Source: Mikrocytos mackini (Eukaryota > Endomyxa > Ascetosporea > Mikrocytida > Mikrocytiidae). From it: a DNA stretch of 47,314 nt. Every line of letters starts with the position of its first letter. Position 1 is the first letter of the stretch. Both the position numbers and the translations under genes were made by a program. Positions 1 to 9,300 of the stretch are shown here, in pieces. The stretch lies in NCBI GenBank assembly GCA_030180075.1, contig JASNJN010000043.1, forward strand, positions 1 to 47,314, in the 5' to 3' direction. Under the pieces are notes generated by a model. It had not been told where the DNA came from. It searched no databases and saw nothing but the letters and a program-made list of their open reading frames with translations.

Positions 1-1317
1 TTGTTGGAGGTCTTCCCAATCCCGGCTTTCGCTTTCGTGGAATACTCCAGCTACGATCCGGATTACCATGGGTGGGATTCCTCCTAATATGAGGTCATCT
101 ATCTCCCTTCCAAGGTTGAATGGATATCCAGCTTTGGGGAATTCAAAGAACTTCAATGTTCTTTCTATTGCCCCTGCGCTGATGTCTCCAAACTTGTTCA
201 GCATTAGGAAATCCTTTATATACGGTATGACCGCATTTTTAGGAAGATCCTTTGCATTAAACCAAAGTTTGGAGCTTGAAGCTATGCCTTGTCGAACTTT
301 GTGTTCAGCGGCTCTTGCTTCGCCAACTCTACGAGCTAAGGATTTCTTGCCTTCGGTGTCAGCTTTGATCATGCGGCTGTTTGCTGCAGTCTGTCTCAGC
401 TTTTTGATTAGAGGCACTCTAATTGGGTATTTTGCACTTTGAGTACTTTGTTGCACTTCTTGTGCACCCTTTCCCTCTCCTGGGAATATTATTTCTGGTT
501 CTACCTCGGTTTTCTTCTGGGTCTCTGACTCAGATTCTTCTTTCCCTATTACAAAGGGATTGGTTGAGCTCTGCTCTTTGTCCTCTGCGTTAGAGGTTGT
601 GTTTGTGCCACTCTCTGGCTGTTTGGGGTTTTCTACCCTTTTTGGCACTTGTGTACCTACTGTTGCACTTATAGTACTGGGTTCATTATTCCCAAGTGCT
701 TCTTTGCCTTGTTCGAGTTTGGTAGTCTCGTTCGCAGGCGAGTTAGCTTGATTTAGCTCTTGCTGAGCTGTCTCATTGACTATGGCACTTGGTCGTGACT
801 TTGTCATTTCTTTTTGAAATTTTAAATTTTTATTTTGAGAATTTGCCGTAAAGGCATCTAGTTCCCGCAATAACCCAACCGGTGGTCGTTCATGCGTTAT
901 TGACGCATTATCGACCTTTGGAACGATTTCAGATTTATTTTGGGAGGGGTGTTTGAAAATAGATTTGGATTTAAAAATCCACTTATCCATTGCCCCAATG
1001 TGGCGTTTTTTTGAAAAGGTGGCCTTAACTTTGTTTTTGGTGGTTGGTTGTTTGCCCTTGTGGTACGATTTGGACCTTTTGGGAATATAACTGGTTTTTA
1101 AAATTTGGTTGAGTTTGTCAACATTGATAACATATGGACGCATTCCACTCAATCCTACGTTATTGGGACCGTTGGTCCCCGCGGTTATAGCGTTAACGGG
1201 GTGGTTGTTGATATTCTCTCCTGGACTCGTGGACCCGTTGGGACCCTGTTTTCCAAGTTTCTGTGGATCGACTAGGTTCGAACCTGCTGCACCCTGTTTA
1301 GGCCTTTTGCTCGACAT
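1..1317 (-). CDS. Partial retroelement-like ORF running off the left edge
   Basis: An open frame of 439 codons reads on the minus strand from the ATG at 1317 to the window edge with no stop; the frame is open upstream to a TGA near 1411. The first ~170 residues are rich in K, N, P and G; residues ~171-300 are rich in E, Q, T and S; the last ~110 residues look folded, with helical segments. No domain was recognised. A second in-frame ATG at 807 has the local promoter-like element (AAATTTAAAATTTC) directly upstream, so translation could begin at either. The DNA is less AT-rich than the host intergenic DNA. The leader just upstream of the first ATG recurs at 41.77 kb, which marks this as a repeat-family (probably Gag-like) protein rather than a cellular gene. 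The reading frame is directly visible; the retroelement assignment is inference. Confidence 0.6.
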   Translation of the reverse strand, partial: MSSKRPKQGAAGSNLVDPQKLGKQGPNGSTSPGENINNHPVNAITAGTNGPNNVGLSGMRPYVINVDKLNQILKTSYIPKRSKSYHKGKQPTTKNKVKATFSKKRHIGAMDKWIFKSKSIFKHPSQNKSEIVPKVDNASITHERPPVGLLRELDAFTANSQNKNLKFQKEMTKSRPSAIVNETAQQELNQANSPANETTKLEQGKEALGNNEPSTISATVGTQVPKRVENPKQPESGTNTTSNAEDKEQSSTNPFVIGKEESESETQKKTEVEPEIIFPGEGKGAQEVQQSTQSAKYPIRVPLIKKLRQTAANSRMIKADTEGKKSLARRVGEARAAEHKVRQGIASSSKLWFNAKDLPKNAVIPYIKDFLMLNKFGDISAGAIERTLKFFEFPKAGYPFNLGREIDDLILGGIPPMVIRIVAGVFHESESRDWEDLQQ

Positions 1318-1324
1318 TGACCCT

Positions 1325-1344
1325 AACCCCTCTACGGTGGGGTT
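1325..1344 (-). promoter_or_regulatory. Leader hairpin 7 nt before the start codon
   Basis: The arms AACCCC and GGGGTT enclose an 8-base loop. On the minus strand the hairpin is followed by AGGGTCA and then the ATG at 1317. The same hairpin with the same 7-nt spacing occurs at 41778-41797 before another ATG. It may be a packaging, priming or translation signal of the retroelement. Confidence 0.5.
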
Positions 1345-1360
1345 GTCCGCAGGGTTGTAA

Positions 1361-1800
1361 GGTAAAAACCATCTGGTTTTTACCACCCTGGTAAAAACCG
1401 GATAATACCGTCATGTCATAAACGTTTTTGACGTTTTACCCGGCACAAACCTAAAATTTGGTAGGAACTAATTTTTGGAAGATTTTTTGGGATAAATTTT
1501 TTTATTTTTAGCATATTTTTATATTTATGTTTTATTACTTTGATTTTGGAGATTTTTGATTTTTCAAGAAATATTTTATTTCTAATCTCCTGGGATTGCG
1601 TTAATAATTTCAATTAAGATTATTTTTGGAATTTTTAAAATATTTTCAAAATATAAATTTTTGAGGTCCTTGACATGGTTTAATCCGGTTTATACCGGTT
1701 AAAACCCATGTCATGTCATAAAGGGTTTATGCCTGTCATAAACGCAACCCTGGTTGTCCGGTGTGACGATATTCATGCCAATGGCTTTTTTTTGAAAATT
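1361..1800. repeat. Palindrome-rich, LTR-like or leader region
   Basis: This gene-free stretch holds several hairpins. GGTAAAAACCA (1361-1371) is followed after 2 nt by its exact complement TGGTTTTTACC (1374-1384), then a third partial copy at 1389-1400. AAACGT/ACGTTT lies near 1424-1440. CCGGT/ACCGG lies at 1685-1698. AAACCC/GGGTTT arms flank ATGTC repeats at about 1703-1730. The motif TGTCATAAA occurs three times (about 1415, 1716 and 1734). This fits the long terminal repeat or 5' leader of the minus-strand element, but no paired LTR could be identified in the window. Confidence 0.35.
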
Positions 1801-2378
1801 TAAATTTTTTGTTCATGTGTTGGAAAATGGTTGTATCAGATGCGTTACCCTGGAGGGGAAAATCAATAGATTGAAATATAAAGAATTATTACACAATGCA
1901 ATTTCCCTGATAAAAATGGACCTACATCTTGAAGATTGTTCTTGACAACAGGATAACGTCAGTAATACTGACATCCAACGTCTTGGTCTTGATCGAGATG
2001 CTTATAGAAAATTTTCGAGATTTTTTGATAATTATATCGAAATGGGGTAATTTTCGATATTAAATAAAAGGGGAAATTATGGCGAAACAGTCCTGTAACT
2101 AAAGGATATTTCATTTCGTGAAAGTCAAATCCCTTCATACAAAATCCATTATATATTCAGAAATAAGTTTCCAAATTCATTATCTATAAATTGACAAATT
2201 TATATGAATTTGGTAGTATTTTTGACATTTTTTATGAATCTGGAAATTACGAAATCCCAACAAAATGTGTTGGGAACAACTCAGAAATCATGGAAAATAT
2301 TTTAAAATCGATATATCATATCGATTATACATTTCGAGATATCGATTCATTCCATTTTCGATAAAATATTGAATGTCT

Positions 2379-2662
2379 ACGGATAATTCAAGACAATTAG
2401 CGTCTAAAGAAACCGACATATTTTTAATTTGTGGGGAAATCTAACACAGGAAATAAACCCATGTGTATCAAGACAAGATGGCTTGGTAGAGAGACTCAAT
2501 AGCGTAATCGCGGATAAATCAAGGGAAGCCGCGGGAAATAATTGGAATATCGCGTTATCAATATAGTATTAGTTTAAATTACCATTCGACACCTCATACT
2601 ACCACCGACATAAATCCTTTTAAACTATTTTTGGTAGAAAATTAGGAGTAGCTTATATATTT
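2379..2662 (+). pseudogene. Decayed LTR-retrotransposon integrase fragment
   Basis: Conceptual reading with frame changes gives TDNSRQLASKE (the second catalytic Asp region of a retroviral-type integrase). Next comes a frameshifted GLVERLNSVIADKSRE, matching the conserved 'GxxER.N..I' helix with its catalytic Glu. NWNIAL and IFGRKLGV follow, typical of the Ty3/gypsy integrase core end. Several in-frame stops and at least one frameshift show it is dead. It reads opposite to the long ORF on the left, so the two are not one intact element. Confidence 0.55.
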
Positions 2663-3431
2663 TAGCAACTACAACGAATTGTATGGAGGTAGAGGATCAC
2701 AGTGAATAGACAATCTATCAACGAAAATTAGAACAAACCCCCAAGATATTTCAATAAACGCCTTGGTGCCAAATAAAGATTATTCAAGGAAGCTGGGGGT
2801 ATTTTAAAGGCCCATAAGGAAGTTTTGCCGGGCCTGGGAAGATCCGGCATCAAGGAAAGACCTAAACAAGACTGAGTGACGGGCGGAAATGCCACATACC
2901 AGAGAGGGGCGACTTAAAACAAAAATAAAATAAAATATAAAAAATCCTGAAGAGAATTAATACATGGACTTCACCATTAATAACTGACAAAGACTTTATA
3001 GTTTTTTAATACACCTCTGTGGTTAATGACGAATTATTAAAATGGCAATAACACAAAAGCTTGGCGGAAGGGTCGATGTGGTAAGAGGATTACAAACCCC
3101 TACTTTAATGTCATTTTTAACTAATTCTATTTTCAATATTTAATTTTTGAATTGAATTACAAATCTTTATACTAATTTCGAATAAAGTAAAAATAGTTAT
3201 ATTCACCATAGAATTATACGATAGTTATTTACCGCTGTTTAGTGAAGCCAGAGAAACATAATATAGAGGAAACAACTTTAATTTATTTATTAAACTGGAA
3301 TTAAAATAATTAAAATGTGTTTTAACTCTCAATAAATGTTGTAGATTATAAAAGTTATTGATCCATTTTGTGCCGCCTAATATTTTATTATTTTTAGTCT
3401 TATACATGCATTTAATTTATGAGTTTGTGTA
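2663..3431. other. No gene recognised
   Basis: This is AT-rich DNA after the integrase remnant, with a slightly GC-richer patch at 2815-2915 that could be the remaining tail of the retroelement. A short phrase near 2985-2995 reads TDKDF, as in the MULE transposases further right, but nothing around it supports a gene. Confidence 0.4.
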
Positions 3432-4301
3432 TTAAATACCGTAAAAATCTTCTATGTCCTTCAAAAAATTGTTATCTGTCAGTAAATCGGCAAATTCATT
3501 TTGTATGAATTTCTTGCTTTTCTTTAGTTTAAATTCTTTATCTTCATTCGATAGTAATATGAGCTGTTGATCATTAAACTCCTTTAGTATTGAAATATAT
3601 TCCTGTTTGTTCTTTATAATTAATTTTCTCTTGAATTCCGTGAAAGATTTTTGTACATAGAATTTGTTTGGCTGTAAATCAAAATCTTCGTTTTTAAATC
3701 TATTGACAAGTGTCTTTAAAATGTCAATATAACATTTAGGAAAGCAGCTTAATATCCCTGCTAATATGTCACGATCATCGGTGTTTTCAATTCTTTCATT
3801 GGTTGCATTTTCATTTTTTATGAGCTTGGTTGTACCTTTCTGTGAATCAAATATGTTGTTGTTTAGAAAAACAAAGTTATCTCGAATAAAAAATGAGTGT
3901 TCAAGCTCTCTAATATTTTTAACAACCACAACAATTTGTTTGTCTTTATAGAAACCAAAGAATTTGGTGATGGTTTGTGGTTCTTCTAATAATAATGCTT
4001 CTCCGTCTTTCAATATAATCACAGGTTTATTGCTTAATTCGATGTCAAAGATTTCATTAAAATAGTCTTTCTTTGAATGCCTACATTTTAAAGACCCCCG
4101 CTTCCCATAGTCGGCGTCTTCATTCATTTCACTGAGAAAATCCACGAACTTTATAACGCGGACATCTTCTCCGAACATATCAACGAGTTGGTTATCTGTC
4201 TTAATCATTTTATCCATATTTCCAATCCCGTAAATTACGATGTTGTGTCCTAATTCAATATGGAAGCGGAGGTTTGACAGGAACTTTGTTTCACTTTCCA
4301 T
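3432..4301 (-). CDS. ORC2: Origin recognition complex subunit 2-like protein
   Basis: A protein of 289 aa. ORC2 is a subunit of the hexameric origin recognition complex that loads MCM helicase at replication origins in the nucleus. After a short N-terminus, the segment FHIELGHNIVIYGIGNMDKMI (residues ~15-35) matches the ORC2 family start (a hydrophobic strand, then YGxGSK). NKPVIILKDGE and KQIVVVVKNIRE follow as the beta-strands of the AAA-like fold. A C-terminal winged-helix-like part is lysine-rich. It is about half the yeast length, as usual in microsporidia. The ATG at 4301 is preferred over the upstream one at 4328, because the longer form would run across the shared promoter element and almost touch the start of the divergent helicase gene at 4334. 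The family call rests on fold pattern and one motif, so certainty is moderate. Confidence 0.6.
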   Translation of the reverse strand: MESETKFLSNLRFHIELGHNIVIYGIGNMDKMIKTDNQLVDMFGEDVRVIKFVDFLSEMNEDADYGKRGSLKCRHSKKDYFNEIFDIELSNKPVIILKDGEALLLEEPQTITKFFGFYKDKQIVVVVKNIRELEHSFFIRDNFVFLNNNIFDSQKGTTKLIKNENATNERIENTDDRDILAGILSCFPKCYIDILKTLVNRFKNEDFDLQPNKFYVQKSFTEFKRKLIIKNKQEYISILKEFNDQQLILLSNEDKEFKLKKSKKFIQNEFADLLTDNNFLKDIEDFYGI

Positions 4302-4333
4302 GTTCAAAATTTTGGAAATTTCAAACACGAACT
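4302..4333. promoter_or_regulatory. Shared divergent promoter ORC2 / PRP5-like
   Basis: The 32 bp between the two ATGs carry CAAAATTTTGGAAATTTCAAA, a near-symmetric AAATTT-type element that reads similarly on both strands. It is the only possible common promoter for both genes. Confidence 0.5.
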
Positions 4334-5503
4334 ATGAACCAAAGGAACGACGACACACTTAAACTATTCAAGATTCTGGGAGATGTGCATCAAACGAAGA
4401 TAAGAAAACTCACTGAGCTTGGATTATACCCGGATTTCCACAGAGTGCTAAAAGAAAAAGAAATCAATCAATTTAATAGATTCCAACCATTCATTATCAA
4501 TTCTCTCTTATCATCTAGTGATATAATACTTGTAAACCCACCAGGCACAGGTATGAAGACATCCTGTTTGCTGTCTGTCTATAAGCAAATAGACACATTG
4601 TCCATACTTATATCGCCAACCAAAGAAATATCTCTTTATTTATACAATCTCTTTACCCAGTTCAATCTGGATATAATTATCAAAGGAAGTCAAGGACAGA
4701 GAGGGGTTAAACAGATGGTCAATATTGAGTTGTTAATCGGGGAACAGGAAACAGAGTTCGATATTAAAAAGGTCAAGAAGCCTCTTAATATAATAATAGC
4801 AACACCCGGGCGATTATACAAGATTTTTAAAGTATCAAAGTTCCTAACCCGTTATTCAGAACTATCTTTATACTTTTTTGAAGCCGACATATTGTTTTCA
4901 AGGGCGTTTGAGGACCAAATAAACGGAATAATGGAAATAATTTCCGAATATGAGGAGAAAAATTCTTTGTTCGTTAAAAAGATAGCAATGGCTTCGTTTA
5001 TCCCTAAGGAGATACTGGGGTTCATTAGAAAGAATATGCGCTCATTTCCACATAGATTAGAGATTTATAATAAAAACAAGCCATCAAAGAAAACAAAAGA
5101 AATAGTTATCATTGAAAATGATAGCAAAGATAGAAAGCTAAAGGAAATTCTCTGTGAGCTACCGGCTACATACAAGGTGATCGTATTCTGTGCAAATAAC
5201 CAAACCTGCAAAATGGTATTTGACAAGTTATCTTGCTTCCTCCTGAAACGAACGCCATTCTGTTATCTAACAAGCTCCGAACTCAAAAGTAGATTGCAAG
5301 ATTTAAACAACTTCGTTAACTTAAAGGAAAATGCTGTTTTGGTTACAACAGGATCTGCCATAAACTTTTTAAACGTTGGGCACATAAATGCAATAGTTAA
5401 CTACGACTCACCTTTATCAAGAGAAGATTATTACAAAAAAGCATATTTGTTGGCAAGTTTAAGAGAGAATTTTAAAGAGAGTGGAAATGGAGATGAATAT
5501 TAA
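4334..5503 (+). CDS. DEAD-box helicase core with degenerate motifs (PRP5-like part 1)
   Basis: A protein of 389 aa from the ATG at 4334 (MNQRND); the earlier in-frame ATG at 4274 lies inside ORC2. Visible family landmarks are a Q-motif-like FNRFQPFIINSLL, the Walker A region NPPGTGMKT, SPTKEI (motif Ia) and IIATPGRL (Ib). FFEAD stands for DEAD, MASFIP for SAT, VIVFCANNQTCKMV is motif IV and VTTGSAINFLNV is motif V. The motif VI region (HRAGRTGR) is unrecognisable, ending near SLRENFKESG. Walker A has Met where the catalytic Lys should be, or is shifted by one residue; the first Asp of DEAD is Phe; the arginine fingers are missing. ATP hydrolysis is therefore unlikely. The fold seems kept, so this is a pseudoenzyme or an early pseudogene. 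Confidence 0.7.
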   Translation: MNQRNDDTLKLFKILGDVHQTKIRKLTELGLYPDFHRVLKEKEINQFNRFQPFIINSLLSSSDIILVNPPGTGMKTSCLLSVYKQIDTLSILISPTKEISLYLYNLFTQFNLDIIIKGSQGQRGVKQMVNIELLIGEQETEFDIKKVKKPLNIIIATPGRLYKIFKVSKFLTRYSELSLYFFEADILFSRAFEDQINGIMEIISEYEEKNSLFVKKIAMASFIPKEILGFIRKNMRSFPHRLEIYNKNKPSKKTKEIVIIENDSKDRKLKEILCELPATYKVIVFCANNQTCKMVFDKLSCFLLKRTPFCYLTSSELKSRLQDLNNFVNLKENAVLVTTGSAINFLNVGHINAIVNYDSPLSREDYYKKAYLLASLRENFKESGNGDEY

Positions 5504-5730
5504 ATTATTAATTTTTTGGAACAGGCTAATTTAAAAGGGGCAAGAACATTACAAAAATCTTTGTTGAATCGGGACAACCAAGAAAATATTATGGTTGGGT
5601 CGGGAAAACTTACATCAGACACTCAATATTTTAAGGAATTAATAAAACTTTGCGATTCAAACATATAAAATATGACCGCCTTGTGTACTATAAGTATAAA
5701 AAAGGGTACGAGTTTAGTAAACAAGAAGAT

Positions 5731-6324
5731 ATGGAGTTTAGGAAAAAGCAAAAAATGTTGTTTTATGATGAAAGAAAAGCGGCAATAAAAGGGAAGTTAA
5801 ACGAGAGTAATTCTTTGAAAATAAAAATAAAAGAAAAATCGTTAGTAGATTTACAAATAGACGTTCTAAAAACAGCACTAAATAAGGCGGAAAAGAAACT
5901 AAATGATTCAGTCGTAGATGCGAAATTAACTATGCAAAGGGAGTATGACAATGGGATTAAACGACAAATCAACACTCGGAACATAATCAAGAACATTTTG
6001 AAGGAGAAATTCAATCCTTTTGAAGAAGAAGATTACGAGGTGTACGATACATTTGATCCTGATTTGTATAAATCGGCATTTATAGGTTTTATTGATTTGG
6101 AAGAATGCAATCCAAGTTCCAAATGGAAAATTTTGAATTTAATTGGATATAGCAGAACAAAACACGGAAAAGAAGTTACTGTTGAAATAAAAGGGAATTT
6201 TAGTCATACTCAATTCAATTATGACTCGGATGAAAGAATGTATATGTTACTCCGAAGTCATAATAAGGAAACACTCGAAAAAGCCATTAAAGATTATATT
6301 AAAAAAATTCATGAATTGTCTTAA
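5731..6324 (+). CDS. C-terminal domain of PRP5/DDX46 in a separate frame
   Basis: The open frame begins after a TAA at 5632-5634, but the first ATG is at 5731, giving 197 aa. A long charged helix (to about residue 100) is followed by a KH-like domain. SSKWKI, VTVEIKGNF and SDERMYMLLRS.NKETLEKAIKDYI correspond to the ARWKV, AAITIRGTYF and GERKIYLAIES segments of DDX46. It lacks its own AAATTT promoter and lies directly after the helicase core in a different frame. It is therefore most simply the displaced end of the same gene. It ends 34 bp before the convergent TEL1 gene. Confidence 0.6.
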   Translation: MEFRKKQKMLFYDERKAAIKGKLNESNSLKIKIKEKSLVDLQIDVLKTALNKAEKKLNDSVVDAKLTMQREYDNGIKRQINTRNIIKNILKEKFNPFEEEDYEVYDTFDPDLYKSAFIGFIDLEECNPSSKWKILNLIGYSRTKHGKEVTVEIKGNFSHTQFNYDSDERMYMLLRSHNKETLEKAIKDYIKKIHELS

Positions 6325-6358
6325 ATAACCAAATTAATTAAAACAAACGGAGCGATAT

Positions 6359-9300
6359 TTATAACCAGGCTGCCCATCCGCAGTACATTTGGCTCAATAA
6401 TTCAAAATTTGTCGCATCAACAATAAGTTTATTAACCACGCCTGACGTGCTGTAATGTACGAAATCGACATTTCCGTCTAATTTATCGTTTACTGTACCC
6501 AACATTTGTTCCGCGTTTATGTTTAGGTTATCTCCGCCAGTGGTAGTGAACTTGAAATCTTGTCTGTTATTGACCGATAATTTTATTTTCCTATATTTGC
6601 TGACCTTTTCTTGAATTATTTTATTAGAAAGCATCCACCTGTTTATCGGGTCATTTGTCAATACTTTTAAAACCGTCATTACAATTTGCTTGTTGTTTTT
6701 TAATGATTTTAGGGTTTCTTCCATATAAATCTTAAACCCCGAGTTCACTGTTAAAACACCCAAGCTGTCGTTCATTTCAGGTGTTAATCTGAAGGGAACT
6801 TTTTCCGGAATCTTTAAGGCCTCTCCTTGGCAGAACATAACTCCAAAATCAATGTGAACGGTTTCCCCGGTTGCTTTATCTATCATTATGTTTTCGTTGT
6901 GTCTATCTCCAATGCCTACGATATATCCAACCAAAGAAGCGACAGCTGTCGATGTCAAATAATTATGACGTGCCGTTATATAGCTTTTTGGCGTGTTAAA
7001 ATTCTCCAAAAAGAAATACCTCATTGTAGGCTTTAGTTTTTTCAGAATATCTTTATAATTATCCAAAAGTTTGGCTTTAGAAGTTGTTTTCCGCATCCTT
7101 TCATGAACAGCCCGGAGTTCATTGGGCTTTCCTTTGTAAACTTTCTGCGCGGCGTCGATATATCTGCTGTACGACACAACATCATTTAACCATTGTATTA
7201 CACCGACTGAAGAATTTATTGGGAAAGCATTGTAGGTTCGTATTTGATTGAACGGGATGAATTTATTCAACGATTTAAAAAGCAGTTGTACACATGAGTC
7301 TTGTCTCATATCGTCATTAGATTTCAGAAGTTGCTTATGATTCTCTCCATCAGATGTTTTAACCTTTAATATCAATGGCCTCGTTATTCCAGAAGGAGAA
7401 GTCTGCATTTCTTTGTTAATGGATACTAGTGTGTGGGGCAATAGAACTTCTTCATTGTAGCTGGAGTCCTTGTTAACAGGTATATCAGCGGTATACAATA
7501 TCGATCCTTTAAGTTTCCTAGCCAGGTCGTCCATTTTAGAGGACATGCAAACTACCTTTCCGTTTTGAAGTTTCTTTTTGAATGTGTCTTCTGTTAACGC
7601 AATGTAAAAATCGGCCGTGTCCACGTACATTTTAATGTATTTACCGTGACTTGTCATTAGTAAGTTCTCCAATAGGTCTTGACAATGTTTGTTTTTATCT
7701 CTTAAGGGTATGAATAATTGAATGGTTTGAAAGGGGTGTTGAGAAATAACCCCCAGACATATCTTATACAAAACCGAGCTAAAACTATCTTTCTTGTCGT
7801 GTCTTAGTGGGGCGTTTAATGTGGATAATTTGGAAACCAACTGTTTTATAACTGGTATTAGTTTGTGGAAACTAATCGTCTTTTTATCTTTCAATACATA
7901 ATTGTATATTGTCGATGTAAGTGAAGTTATTTTGTTCTGGTTTTCAAACCACAGGTTTATTAGTTCGAAGATCATTTGGCTGATATTGTCCTTTTCTAGA
8001 ATTATGCATTCACACATAAGTTCGGCCAGTTTCACTTTATCGTTTTCCTGTTTGGAAGTCTCGTTATTTACCTTTATGATTTCAGCTTTTAATTCAGAAG
8101 TTGCCGTGCTTAGAACACTATAGAATTCGGTCTCTGCTCTTGATGCGTTGCGCGAGGGGCCTTTATACTTTTCTCTAGTTTTCTCAATCATGTTCTTCTT
8201 CTGTTTAATTAGCTCGCGTTTTCTCAGCCACTCACTGGATTGGAATAACTTCTCCTTTTTGTTTAACAACTGCGACAAAAATATTTTGTAGTTATTCTTT
8301 ACAAAATACATTAAATGATCTTCGTTATTTACGAGTAAAGTTACAGATTGTTTGAATAACTCATCGCAATCTTCATAACTTATACTTTGTTTTTCAAATG
8401 AACGAATTGCAAGTATGGTGTTGGAAATAGCCAGAAGTTTCATTCCTGTCGCATTCTTGTCACCACCGCTTTTCTTTAACAATGTAACTATTTTAAAATT
8501 AACTTCGATGGCTTTGCTAAACTCGCGTCTGTTCCAAAGAAGACTGGCTATTGATTGCATGTTAAAGATTTGGCTTGAATCGACAGTGGCTTCTTTCAAG
8601 GCTGGATCTTTCTTAATCTTCCAGAACGGATTGAATAGAAACTCGGCGGCCGCTTTTAATTTGTGGTTTAGAATCTTTACCAATGCTAAGTTCGAAATAA
8701 TACTCCTGTTTTCAGATTCACTCATGAATGTCTTACTATAGAATATCAATAACTGTATGTTCCGAATACTAAGACGAGATAAATATTGGTATTTGGTATC
8801 AATATTTTTAAAATCATCTTCAAGTATTAGGCAGTAAATGGGCTTTTTAAGAATGTCAAGTACATCCTGAAACATAAGTTTGATCAATTCCCCACTAATG
8901 TTGTCTTTGTATTCTAGTGAATACTTTCCCATTGATTTAATGTACTCTTTGTTAGTTGGATCGGTGTTATTTAGGCTTTTATTGACTTTAAATCTAAGCG
9001 TAGAAATGAATGAGTTTATTAGCAACTCGTTGAATAAGTCCATACGTTCTGTGCCCATTGATCGTATCCTTTCCCAAGTAGCGGAGATCATATCTAAATA
9101 ACATGATAGATCTACGGTGTTCTCCGAGACAAATTTTCGATTTTTATTCCTTTCTTCTCCCAATACGAATACAAAATTAGCTAGTATTTTATGGAAGTTT
9201 CCTGTATCATTGGAATTAACAAACTGCTCTGTATATGTTTCTCTGTAAATATAGTTCTTCATAATAGGGGGATTATGATCATTAAACCATAACGGTAAGT

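Larger units (their letters stand above)
4334..6324 (+). pseudogene. PRP5: Broken PRP5/DDX46-like spliceosomal DEAD-box helicase
   Basis: Three adjacent open stretches together follow the layout of PRP5/DDX46, the RNA helicase that remodels U2 snRNP at the branch point. They are a helicase core (4334-5503), 55 further codons in the same frame after a lone TAA (5504-5668), and a C-terminal part in another frame (from about 5635 to 6324). The TAA falls where family members have the conserved helix after motif VI. The reading after the stop (IINFLEQANLKGARTLQKSL) still resembles it. The C-terminal piece contains KKGYEFSKQEDMEFRKKQK, like the family's GKGFKF..TEQ segment, and the terminal KH-like domain. 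It is either a decaying gene or one with sequencing errors. Several helicase motifs are also lost, which sequencing errors would not explain. Confidence 0.65.

Noticed and set aside
1270-1285. tRNA B-box-like GGTTCGAACC
   Set aside because: It lies inside the long open frame, is simply palindromic, and no A box or cloverleaf arms are present around it.
68-1360. Plus-strand frames of 60-124 codons at the left edge
   Set aside because: They are shadows of the continuous minus-strand frame, which has more protein-like composition.
2985-3100. MULE remnant suggested by a TDKDF reading
   Set aside because: Five residues only; flanking translation does not continue the similarity.
3225-3407. 60-codon minus-strand ORF after ORC2
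   Set aside because: Short, AT-driven composition, no start-proximal element.
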